DNA from: Gonapodya sp. JEL0774
Taxonomy: Eukaryota > Monoblepharomycota > Monoblepharidomycetes > Monoblepharidales > Gonapodyaceae
Length of the DNA stretch: 25,990 bases
Direction: 5' to 3'
NCBI GenBank assembly: GCA_027604505.1
Contig: JADIIX010000223.1
Location: 1 to 25,990, forward strand
In this document: one piece after another, positions 8,700 to 20,259 of the stretch
Layout of the letters: each line of letters begins with the position of its first letter
Position numbering within the stretch: position 1 is the stretch's first letter
The notes under the pieces: generated by a model
What the model saw: the letters and a program-made list of their open reading frames with translations, nothing else
What the model was told of the DNA's origin: nothing
Databases searched by the model: none
Program-made: the position numbers and the translations under genes

Positions 8700-8909
8700 G
8701 AGGTAGTGAGCAAGTCATGTGAATCACGTGACATGTAGGAGAAGGGTTATTCACAAGATTGAGGTACAGCATTTGATCTAAATATTTTAGCAATGACTTT
8801 CATCAACTGTCCAGGATTTTTCGATATCTTGCGGGCAGCCCAGTGAAGTAAGCCATCACTTTGTCCATCCCATCTCTCACATCGCACTCCCATTTCCAAC
8901 TCTATCCCA

Positions 8910-11186
8910 ATGCTCCACAACGCGCTCTACACCCACACAACAATCATCGTGATCGTGATGTACGCTCTCCTGTCAGCTGCCGTGAGTAAACTGTTGGATC
9001 GATGCTTGATGATGAGCAGCAACGAATCTGCTCACCCTTTACGTCTCGGAATCTCTTGCTCAATCAGCTCGAAGCGTGCCTGTCCTTTTATGATTCCTTC
9101 TCTTCGTTCCACATCGGCTCCCAGTGCCCGTCGGATGCCATCTCCCGTGTCGTCACAACTGTCTTTCCCCCACACTCTTTGCTCCCGATCTCCATCATCC
9201 TCCTCACGTTTACCACCAGAATAAAGTGCTCCACTTTAGTACTATGTCTGTGGATAAGATCACTTCTTGACATGGGTCTTGTCGAGGAAACGATCACCGG
9301 AACGCGTCTGGATGACGGTGTGACATGCGACGAGACTTCATATACCGTGAGCCCATTCTCTCATGGGGATCACACTACACACAACTGCTCGTTTCAATCT
9401 CACTCTCCCACTCTACAGGACTTTGACCTGCTTTTACGTGCCTCGGAGCTCCCCCTGCTCGAGATCGTCCGCAAACCAGCAAGGGGCCGCTCGGAGTTAT
9501 ACAAGCTGAAACGTAAACTGTCGACTCTTTTGCGGGAGAAAAGAACCCTCAAGTTCACGATTCAGCGAATGAAACTGAGAAGGATGCAGAAGGAAGGCGC
9601 CCGGATTCTTGGACGCACTTGCAATCAATTGGGGGTCACTGTGAGTGTACTCGAAGCAGTATTGCCCGATAAACGTGTGCAATGAGGCTGAACTATGTGG
9701 AAAACAAGGCCGTGTCGTCCGCTGTTCCTGCTCTCCGCGCCAGCACTTCGTTTTCGAACACGATCAAACCTTTCACGACCTCAGACCTGCAAATTGGTGT
9801 TCAAATGGATGAACACTTACAGAATACTGTCAGGCATTGCCCAAAGTTTCAAAAAGAACGCGTTCTGGACCGTGATCCTCGTCAGCACAACTTGAGTTCG
9901 AACGAAATGCGGCCACAACTGGTGAGCCTCGCTCAGCCCAATGAAGATGTTCTCACTCACACAGTCTTGTCAACTACTTGTTCTCATTGACAATCGCTCG
10001 ACTTCCACGCCAGATTTGCACGTCTTCAGATGGTGTATCAACCAACGATCTGACGATACGTCCGGCTAAAACTAAGATCGGGACCACTGTGAGTATAATA
10101 ATTGGAAGTTGGAGGCCTGCACAGTACACTTAATTGATGATTAATTGCACCTTTCATCAACGCCGAACCACCACTTTCATTCGGGGTGGAACGACCATTG
10201 TCAAGAAACCAGCTTCAAACATCGCGTTCTGGGTCGATGAAAAGGACGTTTCTGTGATCTTGGATCTTTTCGACAATGTCGTGGTTGGCGCAACAAGGGT
10301 TGCCAAGTGGTCGGACACAAACCTGGACCTTGTGCGAGCAAAAGATCCACTCAAAAGCCTTCGGTCTCAGGGTGAAAGTGCGCGGGATGCTCAAGAGCTC
10401 GAAAGCAATGCGAGCAACGGGAACTCCGCAGACGACCATTGCGAGCTGCGTGATGGCACGAGCTCGTTTGCCAGCGTCAGGATGGGATCGGGAACGGTTG
10501 TTGCACCCACGGTTCGCTACCAACCGAGGGAACCTTCGACATCGAGCTTGGCAACCCGATCAAGTGTTACGCACGCTCGAACGACACAGTGCATGCTTGA
10601 CGGGCCAATCTGGCCGTCAAACCACCTCAAAATCGAACTTGCAGCGGCGGAAGCACACGCACCTCGGCCTCTTGGGCGTCACAGAGCACTACCTTTTTGG
10701 CTTGGAAATGACACGTGCGAGTTCTTGACATTTCTGGGCAACGTCCCATCCCCGTTTCAAACGTTGGCACGACCAGGTGCACTGGACGATGGATTGGCTA
10801 TGGGACAAAAATTCGCCGATCAGAACACTGACATGCACTCACCTCCGGCCACCACCTCGTTTGTTGGCTCTCCTCTAAGAGGTTCGGACCCACCTTCTCT
10901 CCATGTGGATCCGATCAACATTCCAGAATGGGTCGTTCCCAACCTCTACAACATACACAGCGGCAAGGTCAGCATGACAATCAGTGATCCAATGAATAAG
11001 TCCACCCCAAGTCTTTTCCGCCAAATCTCAGTGGGGGCGCTTTTCCCTCATTGTTCGCAAACACTCCATTTTTTTCGCACCATTGGGCCTCGAATCTCAA
11101 GTACAAAACAAACTTTGAACTGCTTATGGGGCAAGCGTAGGGTATCCCGCGGAGAAAGATGTACAATGAAAGAATTTGTAGATTGA
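8910..11186 (+). CDS. Unknown protein, provisional six-exon model
   Basis: Exons 8910-8981, 9068-9346, 9419-9640, 9709-9921, 10014-10088 and 10206-11186 all join at phase 0 and give 613 aa. Four donors follow an AC(T/C) or CTG codon as GTGAG(T/C). ATG 8910 starts a hydrophobic leader (IIVIVMYALLSAA, residues about 12-24). A second hydrophobic stretch (about 63-90) may be a membrane segment. After that comes a very basic region rich in Lys/Arg/Leu (about 145-180, containing LYKLKRKLSTLLREKRTLKF), then Ser/Thr-rich sequence without recognisable motif. The last exon is a long open frame of 326 codons, and a competing frame at 10500-10590 also looks protein-like, so splicing inside it is possible. 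An alternative acceptor at 9743 would end the protein early. An alternative start is ATG 9272. Function is unknown, and the model should be treated as a draft. Confidence 0.4.
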
Positions 11187-12515
11187 GCGTGTTGCGGTGA
11201 ACGAAAAATTTCAGGGCGCGATTCTGAGGTTGTAGAATCGCCAACTATGCAGATAAGGAAATTCGCACAGTTCAAAGCCTTCGGTATCGACAGAAATGTT
11301 GTAGAATCGCGAGCTTTGTGGACAACAGAATTGGCACGGTGTATTGTCTTTCTGCTTGTCTTCCGGAGAGGTATTCTCTTGTGTTTCCGGTATCTGAATT
11401 AAATGGTGTCATCACTCTGAAGGTCCGAGTTTCGTACCAAATGCGCTATTCCATCAACAACAAAATAAATTACATCCGTCCTTTACAATCAAAATCTGTG
11501 CTGGCAAGCACATAGCCTTGAATGAAATTGTCGAATGAATATTCTTAAAGGGAAGCTGACTGCGTGATATCAATGCCCGCCTTGAATTGCGAGCAAACTC
11601 CTTACAAAGTGAGGCGTCGAGAGTAAAATAAGTCCAAGCTTGTCCATCCCGCGACCGTCAAAAGTCAAGTACATAGCTATACCTGGTTAGTACTTCCTTG
11701 ACTGCCTTCATCGCATAGAAACACGATCGTCGACGGTCACCGAATCAAACAGTACCGGGCAAACCAATGATAGGTTGCTTTAGACACGCAAAGTTGAGTC
11801 GGAATGGGCAGTTACCCAGTTCAAACTCCTACCAGATTGCTAACCAGTAGCCGACGACCCACCTCACAATGATCGGATGATTTCAACAGATAAGTGAGAC
11901 ATTGAAAATTCGATGTAATTGCAAATGAAGAATAGGAATGGCAACGTCGAGTAAGCAAAACGATTATGATCCATGAACGAAAGTGTTCAACTAGCTCAAT
12001 AGGCACGTCTACCTTCGCTAAATTGGTGTTCACTGTGTCTATCTTTGAGAGCAGCTCTACGCACAGACAAGCTTGGAGGAGCCCAGTCCGGAGTTTCCTT
12101 GCTGACCATGTGAAATAGGGCAAGGATAACTACTTTTTTTCCACATCGATCATTGATTGAAATTGTTGTTTTATGAGGTGAGCTGTCGGGGCTCGCACTC
12201 GGGAAGGTCACCAATGAAAAGGAGATCGAGCGAACTCGAACTTTGCACCCCGGGCAAGAGTCGTTAGGAAAAGGATTTCCTTGACATACAACCGACATAC
12301 TTCTGTATAGCAGATAGGTCAAGACTCTGTGGGAGAATCAATTTTACTGGATGACTGGATGGGGACTCTCGTGATGCTGGCTCAAATGTCCCTGCCGCAG
12401 AGGGGGAGATCGGAGGAGTCAGGTGAGGTGATCGGATGAATTTGCCTTCAGCGGCACCCCTATCTGGCTTTTGGCATTTTCTTTGGTTTCCGGCCACCTC
12501 GCTTCCTCGCTTAAC
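11187..12515. other. Gene-free stretch with a degenerate 69-bp direct repeat
   Basis: No supportable gene on either strand. The 12-mer GTTGTAGAATCG occurs at 11229-11240 and 11298-11309, and similarity continues (GAAATTCGCAC versus GAATTGGCAC), so this is a decayed tandem duplication of about 69 bp. The segment before 12516 should contain the promoter of the LRR gene. Confidence 0.5.
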
Positions 12516-14740
12516 ATGCGATTACCGATGTCCCCATTCACTCGGCTGATGCTCGCGGTGGGACTTCTCGCGACGGCTGTCTCTGCATCGCCGGATTGCG
12601 CGGTGGTGGAGGCTTGGTGGAAGCAGTCTGCACTCACAATTCCCTGGACGGTATGTACTTGGCTGGTCTTAACTTAGCGAGCTTGTTGATGGTGTCATCG
12701 TGCTCACCCGCATCGGCATTTACCAGGAGGGAAAATGTTGTGGTGCCAATTTGACAATGTCGGGCTCCATTGCCTGCGATTACACCGGATGTAAGAGTCC
12801 ATCGAACAGAGGACCAACGTGCTGTCGAAAATTCACGTATCATTCCTCTTTTTGGTGATTGCGCCATGATACCTTCCTCTACCGCCGGTTCATTCTCCTC
12901 CCGCAAAAAATCTTGCTCACAGCTCGAATTATGCAATTAATCATGCCTCGCCAGAACATTGCTGGTCCGATTCCTCAAAATATCAACACCCTCACCAGTT
13001 TATCTGTTCTCTCCCTGGCCAACAACCACATCACTGGCACCGTTCCTGACCTAACCGCTCTTAAGAACCTGCTCATTCTGGATCTCTCCAATAACCTTCT
13101 CAACGCTCTGCCTGCCGCAAGCGTAGCGGGTCTGACAAATCTCGAAATTATTGATGCCAACGGGAACAACCTCCAAGGAGAGTTCCCCGACCTTCATAGT
13201 CTCCCAAACCTGGTCTCCCTGTGGCTCTACCAAAACAATCTAACGGGCAGCGTGGACGGCAAGATTCCCAGTTCGGCTTCTGATTGCGCCATTCTCGACG
13301 CGGGGAACAATGTCAACGTCACCATCAAGGATTTCGGAAATAAGGGCCTTTTCACCTGCGGCGGCCAAATCGCGACGTCATGCTTTGATGATGGCATTGT
13401 GATTCCAACGGGGTCCGCGCAGGCGTGCCAGCTTGCTAATTCGGCTCCGGCAGCGGCTGATTGTGCGGTGGTCGAGGCTTGGTTCCAACAGTCGGCGTTG
13501 ACTGTTCCCTGGACGGTACGTGGCTGCTCAAAGAGATGGGGAGATTCGTGTCCCCGATGACCTCCATGCCCACCGCTCTATATCATTTGATATTTTCGCA
13601 CTCGATTCACCTCAGGTTGGGAAATGCTGTGATGCGAAACTCCCGAACGGGGGCTACATTGCCTGCGACAAAACCGGATGTACGTTGAGTCGGCGATTAT
13701 CGAAGCCAAGACAACATGATGACTTTCAATCGATCTGGACTTACGTCTACTTGTATTGCCTCTAATCACCCCAGCCAAGATCATGGAACTTTCACTTCCA
13801 AGCCAAAACATTGCAGGCCCAATGCCTGCGAACCTCAACACTTTGACGAGCCTGACGGTTTTGTCTCTACGTGAGAAGAAATCCGAAAGTTGTCTGACGA
13901 TTGGTCGCGCAACCTGACGATTTTCGTGTTCTGTGTTGTTAGCCAAGAACCACATCACGGGAACCGTTGTGGACCTCCGGGCACTCAAAAACTTGGCTTT
14001 CCTCGACCTTTCGAACAACCTCCTCACGTCTTTCCCGGCGTCCAGCGTGCAGGGATTGAACATGATCGAAACGTTGGATATCAACTCCAACACCATCGCT
14101 GGGGAATTTCCAGATCTGCACACACTCACCAACTTGGCCTCCCTCTGGGTGTTTCAAAACAGCTTCAGTGGTAACGTTGACGGTAAGGTACCCACCGGTG
14201 CCCTGGACTGCGCCATTCTCGACTCCGGGAACTTTGTCAACGTCTCCATCACCGATTTCGGAAACAAGGGAATATTCACGTGCGGTGGCTCTTTGGTGAC
14301 GGAGTGTTTTGACGACGGTATCCAGCTCCCCATGGGATCGTCCAGTGATTGCGCAAAGGGTCCCGCGCCGGCTGTTATTGGTGGAGGGGTTGCCGGGGCT
14401 TTAGTGGGGACAGGTCTGATCGCTGGATTAGGTACCTTTTTGTACCGAAGACGACGGGCAGCACGCTTGAACAAATTTGAGTCCGACAAGGAACCTGGTG
14501 CGTTCTCATCGTGTTGATACATGATACCTTTGGCAATTGACACTTGTACCGAAACCGATTGCAGGCAACCCAGGCCCCTGGATGCGCCTTCCGGACGTCA
14601 TGTCCAGAAAGGGAACAGAAACCTCGGAGAAGTCTTCTCGCGGCGTCGGTTTCTTCAAGAGTCGATACAGCACCTCAAAACAGTCGAAAATGAGCGCAAT
14701 GCCAGATTTGGTAGTGGAGCAGGACCGCGAAGTGAGGTAG
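12516..14740 (+). CDS. LRR receptor-like membrane protein with duplicated ectodomain
   Basis: Seven exons (12516-12650, 12727-12790, 12923-13515, 13616-13679, 13775-13870, 13943-14497, 14565-14740) give 560 aa. A signal peptide (MRLPMSPFTRLMLAVGLLATAVSA) is followed by two copies of one module. Each has a plant-type LRR N-cap: DCAVVEAW, then QSALT(I/V)PWT, then GKCC, then IACD(Y/K)TG. About five LRRs follow (IMxL, NIAGPxPxN, LxNNHITGTV, LDLSNNLL), then a C-cap (DCAILD, DFGNKGxFTCGG, CFDDGI). Module 1 spans about 27-240 and module 2 about 250-455. One transmembrane helix (about 461-485) is followed by RRRR and a 70-residue Ser/Lys-rich cytoplasmic tail without a kinase domain. The topology is that of a cell-surface recognition or adhesion protein. 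The ligand is unknown. The tail's last exon needs the donor at 14498; without splicing the protein would stop at 14517. Confidence 0.87.
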
Positions 14741-14904
14741 ATGAAGAGAAAGGACAATTGTGTTCGTAGATCAAGTGAGACCCCAGCGCAGGAAGCTGGA
14801 GAGACATTTTGACATCATTATCGTTATTTCCCGTAAAAGTCATGCTGTGTTGATGTTTGCATTCGTCCAAAATAATCATATAAATAGGACACACTCCGTG
14901 CTTC
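14741..14904. other. Convergent 3' ends
   Basis: Only 164 bases separate the stop of the plus-strand LRR gene from the stop of the minus-strand formin gene, so their 3' UTRs probably overlap. AT-rich sequence around 14868-14888 (AATAATCATATAAATAG) could supply poly(A) signals. Confidence 0.6.
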
Positions 14905-17900
14905 TCATGACTGTGTGGCAGACTGGCCTGCTTCCTTGGTGGGGAGAGGTGGCAATACCAACCCCTTGCCCGCTCTCACCCTTTTAAACCCGTCACCAGA
15001 TTTCAGTTGACTGATCAAGTCGTCCATAACTCCACGTCGTTGTTCATCTCCTTTCGGAGGGTTGGGTGCTATTCTGTCCAAGCTTGATTTTGGTTGCTTC
15101 TCACCAGGCAAGAATTGTCGTTCGTTTACACAAGAGACGGAAACACAGCTTTTTACAGAAGAACGGAGACTCACATCATTCTTTCCTTTGGAGAGTTTCT
15201 CCGCCGCTTTCCTTGCGAGCTCGTCGTCGCGTTCATTTTCTTTGTTCGCTTTCTAAGTTTTGAATATCGATAAACTGTTAATAGAACGACTCAAATGGTG
15301 GTAAACAGCACTGCTTACCTGCAACTTTTGGAAAAAGTCAAAAAACAAGTGGAAAAATGTTTCGGGAGTAGCGGTTTTCGGATCTTCCCCGAAGAATTCG
15401 ACAGTCGACTTGAATAGTCTCTCAGTTTCCTTCCGAGACTCTACTAGATTTTCTACTTCGCTCTCCGCGCTGTTACGGAAGTTCTTGTAATACAAAGACA
15501 TGGTCAGCATTACCAAACTTGCGTCACGTGTCCCGACACACAATATACCTCTAGAACTTCTGGAAGCTTATCACTTGCAAGATCTGACCTCGGCTTGTTC
15601 AGCTCGTCCACGATAAGCGTCATGCCTTTCTGCAATTCAGAAACTTCTTCCTGAGTGGACGACAATGAGACCTTTGTCGCCTTCTCAAGGCTCTTTAGAT
15701 CGTCTCCAATCTTCGCAATCTCCGGAAACTTGGTACTAATAAGTCGAGCTAAGTAGTGGAGAAACGTGCTTTTGTTGTTGGCCGATTTAGTGTCCGCAAG
15801 CTGAATGAGACGGACGCAATGAAGTCGAAGGCAAGTCATGGTTGTTGACGCTTCACATACGAGACACACACCTTGACCAGCGTGTCAATAGAAAACCCAT
15901 ACGCACCACCCCTGAAAGAATCCCCGTTCATGTAGTTTCCTATAGCCAGGATGAGTTCTAGTAATGAACGCAACCGTTTGCTTTGTTGGAGTTCTCGCGA
16001 TGCAGCCGAAACTGCAACAATATCGGGTGTGACTTCGGTGATTCTATCTTTGAATCGTGAGATAAACAAGAGAGAACGAAGACGGGTCTCGTAATTTGGC
16101 ACTTTCATAGCCTGTGGTGCAAGATTTGAGCTTCGATATGGGAAGAACTATGTTGGGACGGGTAAAGCAGTTTATTCAACAAACCTCGACCAGAAACTGT
16201 TCAGCCCTGTCAAGATCTTTCGCTTTTGATTCGTTTTCGATGTATTCACCCAGCAGCTCGACCTCTTCAGAAGTTGGAACTCCGTTTGTAAGAAAGGCTT
16301 TGAGAAGATTTTCGTCCAGCTTCGTGAGATCACATGACAGAAGAGCTTCTTTCAAATCAGGGAGGGATATTTTCAGGCGGGATAACATTATTGCTTTCGA
16401 ACAGTAAGCAAAGAATGATGAGAACATACGGCTACACAGGTAACACTTCACACTTCCAAACCTACATATTGCTTGTGAGCGCTTTCCATCCAGCAGCTGG
16501 ATTTTCTGAACTTTCGCACTCACAGGGCTGCCGCTGATATCAGATATCCCCGTCTCAGTAGACACTCCCTTTTTGAGTGTTCCCCCTTGATCGTCTTTCG
16601 ACCCAAGAGCGAAGAGATCCTCCAATTCACTCAAGTCTATTTCTTTTCGAAGGTTCTCTTCATTTTCTCGCTTCTCGGCAAACGTGCGCCAGACAGTGGT
16701 ACTGACTTGAACGGGCGAAACTTTGCTCCATTGGATTGGGCGAAGTTTCACCTTCGGAATGACTTTCGGTTTTGTTGGAAGTGCCATTCCAAGTCTGGGA
16801 GGTCCACCACCTGGTGCTGGAGGAGGAGGAGGCGCACTTCCTGGCGGAGGCGGCGGAGGGGGTCCTGTTCCGGGCGGCGGCGGAGGAGGGGGCGGTCCGG
16901 TTCCGCTAGGAGGAGGAGGAGGAGGTCCTCCAGGTGGCGGGGGAGGAACGGGAACCATTTCACCGAGGACCCCAGGAGGTGGTGGCGGCGGAGGAGGAGC
17001 CTCAGCCTCAGATAAAGCTGGACCGGCGCTGGGAGCTGGCGGTGGTGGAGGGATCGCTGCACTAAACATTCCATGGGGCGGAGGAGGCGGTGGCGGAGGC
17101 GGCCCAACGATAGGAGGAGGTGGGGGAGGTGGGATACCTGAGAGCGGAGGATCCCCTGTAATAGAACAAGGGGGTGCAGGGACCGCTGATGACGAGGTGC
17201 GGTCAAAAGTATGTTCGTGGCGCTCTACACTCTGGTGAATGGTGTGGACTCAGTTTGACCAATGCACAAAACACGCGGACTAACTTTACCTACCGCAATG
17301 CCTTTCGCATTTAATACCCGTTTGAAGTCCTGAAGGCATTTAGACACATAATCCTGAAGTGATATTCTAACTTCTTCAGTCAGAGATCTTCCCTCTGGAA
17401 GCGCGACCGAGTTCAAATCGATCATAAAGTTGGTTACATCCTGCTCAGAGTAAAGTTTGAAGAAGTCATCGACGATGAGCAATACTCCATCACTAACCTC
17501 CATCCGAATGCTTGGCGCTCCCTCGCCAGAGTTTCGACTGGAGCTCCCAGTAGCGGTTTCGCTAGAACGAAACTGTTCAAGTTGTCTTGCTCGTTCTTTT
17601 GCCATGTCTTCCAATTCCCGCTGTCTTTGACGATCTTTCTCTCTGGCTCGCTCACGTTCCGCCTCTCTCTCCTGCTCAGCAACCTCTTTCGCTTCCTTGA
17701 GCTTGTTCAACTCGGAGTCCTTCTCCTTCTCCACCGATTCTTTGGCATTCCGCCATTTTCTGACTTCTTCCTGCCGTTCTTTCTCGAATGCCTCTCTTTC
17801 TCTCCGCCATTTCTCAACGTCTTCGTCTCTCTCCCTTCTGAGAGCGTTGGTGGTTTCCTTCCATTTGAGTATCTCCTCTTCATGCTGTGCAGTGAACAAT

Positions 17901-19905
17901 TCTACCTCTGCTCTCTTCTTTTCCAGTAACACGATGATCTCTTGCTCATGCTGACGTTCCCTCGTGATCCCCTCTTCTCTCTCACATCGAAGCTCATTGG
18001 CTAGTTCATTCCGTTCATTCTTGAGCTCCATTACACCGCGAAGCAATTCAGTGCGGCGATCACGAACACCCTCCCCTCCCAAGAATGCCGTCGAGGGAGG
18101 CTTACCACCTAAGACACTTTCGATCTCCTTCACCAACCGCTCAGTCTTCTCCCACTCTTTGACTTTTGCCTGCCATTCGTTCACACGATTGTCAGCCTCT
18201 TTTGCGTGTGCGATGGCCGCCTCGTATTCATCCTGCCTCACGAGGGCACCGACGACGCTGTCAATATCTGAGGATCATTCAATGGTTTGAGCAACATCAA
18301 CATAAACACTTAGTTGCGAGACCTAGCTCCATTTACCTAGTTGAAGGATTGCAGGGTCTGGGAATGAGCTGTTGCGACGGAGTGCGATTTGAGAGAGCAC
18401 AATGTGCGAAAGTTGCCAGAACTTGTTTCTAAACACAATTGTAGGCATAAATTATGTACAAAAACAGGCCCCAGTGGACCATATGCCTCGACGTACCTTC
18501 GCGCACGACTTTCCGTTGCAGGCAAAACAGCCAGGTCTTGTAGTACTTTCAACAACCAGCCTTGACCCACTCTATCATCTCCTAAGTTTTTCTTAACGGC
18601 TGCGAAAAGAGCATCCACATCCCTCAGTGTTCGCAACTCTGAGCGGTCTAAGCCCCGGCTCTCGATAAGTTCCGCATAGTCCTCCCCTGATGATTCCTGG
18701 AACACACGTACTTGCTTCGCCAAAGCTGGGTCACTAACATCCAAGAACGCCTTCAAAAATTGAAGTGTCACAGATTGACTATTATCCGAGACAAGACAGA
18801 AGGCTGCGTCAGCTCACAGGTAAATGATCGATGAGTCCAAGTCCTAGAAGCTCTTCTGTCAGTAAGCATCGTAGCTCGAGACTCTGCGGAGTGGCGACGA
18901 TGGCGTTTACTAGCGTCATGCTAGCCATCCTCCACATTAATTCGACTGCTTCCACAGCGTCAGGATCATCCACTCTCATAGAATCCACGAAAGCTTGCAT
19001 CCTGAATTCCGTCCTTCTCACATCTCGCTGATGATCGAACGCATTTACAACCGAGGCATGCGCACCTTTACCAGCTGCGGATATTTCGCAGACTGCCAAA
19101 GAGGCTAGCATTTCCGCAACAACGCTTCGAACGCGAAGGTCAGGCACATCGAGACAGAGTGTGAGTGTGTTGATTGCTTGAGGATCAGACAGCACACGCT
19201 TTAAACCGTCTGTCGTGTTCACGAGAGTCCGAAAACAACGAATGGAATTGGTAAGTGGGGTGAGATTGGTGAGACGGTGGTCGGAAGTAGTAGCAGGAAT
19301 GGCAGTTGCGAAGCGCTGCATGATTTGAACGACAAGTTCCAGACCAGAGGAGGAGAGGAACTCGACCACATAGGAATAATGTTCGCCGCGCAGCGCGACC
19401 TCGAGCGATTGAAGTTCTTCTGCAAGCTGCTTCAACTCCAATTCGGAATGCTGACTCAGAACTGCAACGTATTCTCCGCAGCTCTTTATGGCTTTGGTGG
19501 ACGCGTGCGCAGCTTCCAGCGCCTGCTTCTTGCGCTCCTCCCGAATCAGATTCCACTTCTTATCAACATTGAACTTCCTCATCACGTCTTGCGCTTGAGA
19601 ACTTAGTGCCATGGCCACCTGGGTCGACATTCTCGGATGTCTTGAACCCCGTCTGGACTTCCCGGCATCAAAAGTGGACATACCATTAATTGCTCAAATT
19701 GATCTTCAACATCCTTTTGAGATGGCATCTCGAGATTCTCGAGCGTGCCTAGAATGTCCTTCGCATCCCCTGTGGGACTCAGTGACGTTGGGCTTCTGCC
19801 TTTCATGTCATCCCTCGAGCTACGAACTCCTGCGGGCTTCTTGATTGGACGATGCGGTCGAGCAGGTACAGAATCATCCTCGAGCTTGGAGTCCTTCTGG
19901 CCCAT
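14905..19905 (-). CDS. Formin (FMNL/Diaphanous-type actin nucleator)
   Basis: Twelve exons on the minus strand: 19905-19684, 19618-18818, 18750-18497, 18428-18337, 18267-17294, 17231-16466, 16393-16185, 16111-15872, 15800-15549, 15483-15319, 15252-15175 and 15099-14905. They give 1415 aa. Formins nucleate and processively elongate unbranched actin at the cortex. The start MGQKDSK matches the N-myristoylation pattern (Gly2, Ser6, basic 7) and is the first ATG. The GBD/FH3 part (about 60-450) starts DQFEQLM, then AQDVMRKF, then DKKWNLIREE. A long charged coiled coil covers about 470-695. FH1 (about 799-925) has many polyproline blocks for profilin-actin. FH2 (about 943-1340) shows LRPIQWSKV with the lasso Trp, DGKRSQAISIMLSRLK (joined across an intron), GNYMN at about 1164 and LADTKSANNKSTFLHYLA. 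DAD is RRGVMDDLISQLKSGDGF plus basic KRVR (about 1372-1393), implying Rho-controlled autoinhibition. Small ambiguity: the last acceptor could be 3 bases later. Confidence 0.93.
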
Positions 19906-20259
19906 TTTGTGCGCGTCTCGTTCGGGCACCTCTTATAATGCAGTAGCAGCCCAGCTGCCGAAGCCCACCTAGACGACACCACTGCAGTCAACTCACCCTC
20001 CCCGCACTCTATCATTTAGGATACTTTCCCACCAGAAGTGTCAAGATGTAAAAGATGAATTTCCTTGCTCGATCGTGCATCATAATTACCTCTGGGCTAA
20101 CCTAGAAATACGTACACAAAGTGTTCATTGTCTCATCCAAGCTTACAAGCCCCCAATTGCTGCATCCCGTCATGGACCCCTACCAGAGGGGCTCCATCAA
20201 TGTAACGTCCCACGTCCGGCGGATTGCGACCTAACCCGGCCCATCACTCTCCCGAGCGT
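19906..20259. other. Intergenic between formin start and expansin-like gene end
   Basis: This 354-base stretch holds the formin promoter (minus strand) and the 3' UTR of the next minus-strand gene. No additional gene, tRNA or repeat is visible. Confidence 0.5.

Noticed and set aside
11821-12123. 100-codon minus-strand open frame
   Set aside because: No motif, no splice partners, composition like surrounding intergenic DNA; expected by chance.
16723-17238. Plus-strand Gly-rich open frame of 171 codons
   Set aside because: It is the antisense of the formin FH1 polyproline region; Gly-rich frames opposite CCN repeats are expected.
19906-19929. Eight-residue upstream extension of the formin
   Set aside because: It would need a GTG start; the first ATG is at 19905 and gives the myristoylation-type N-terminus.
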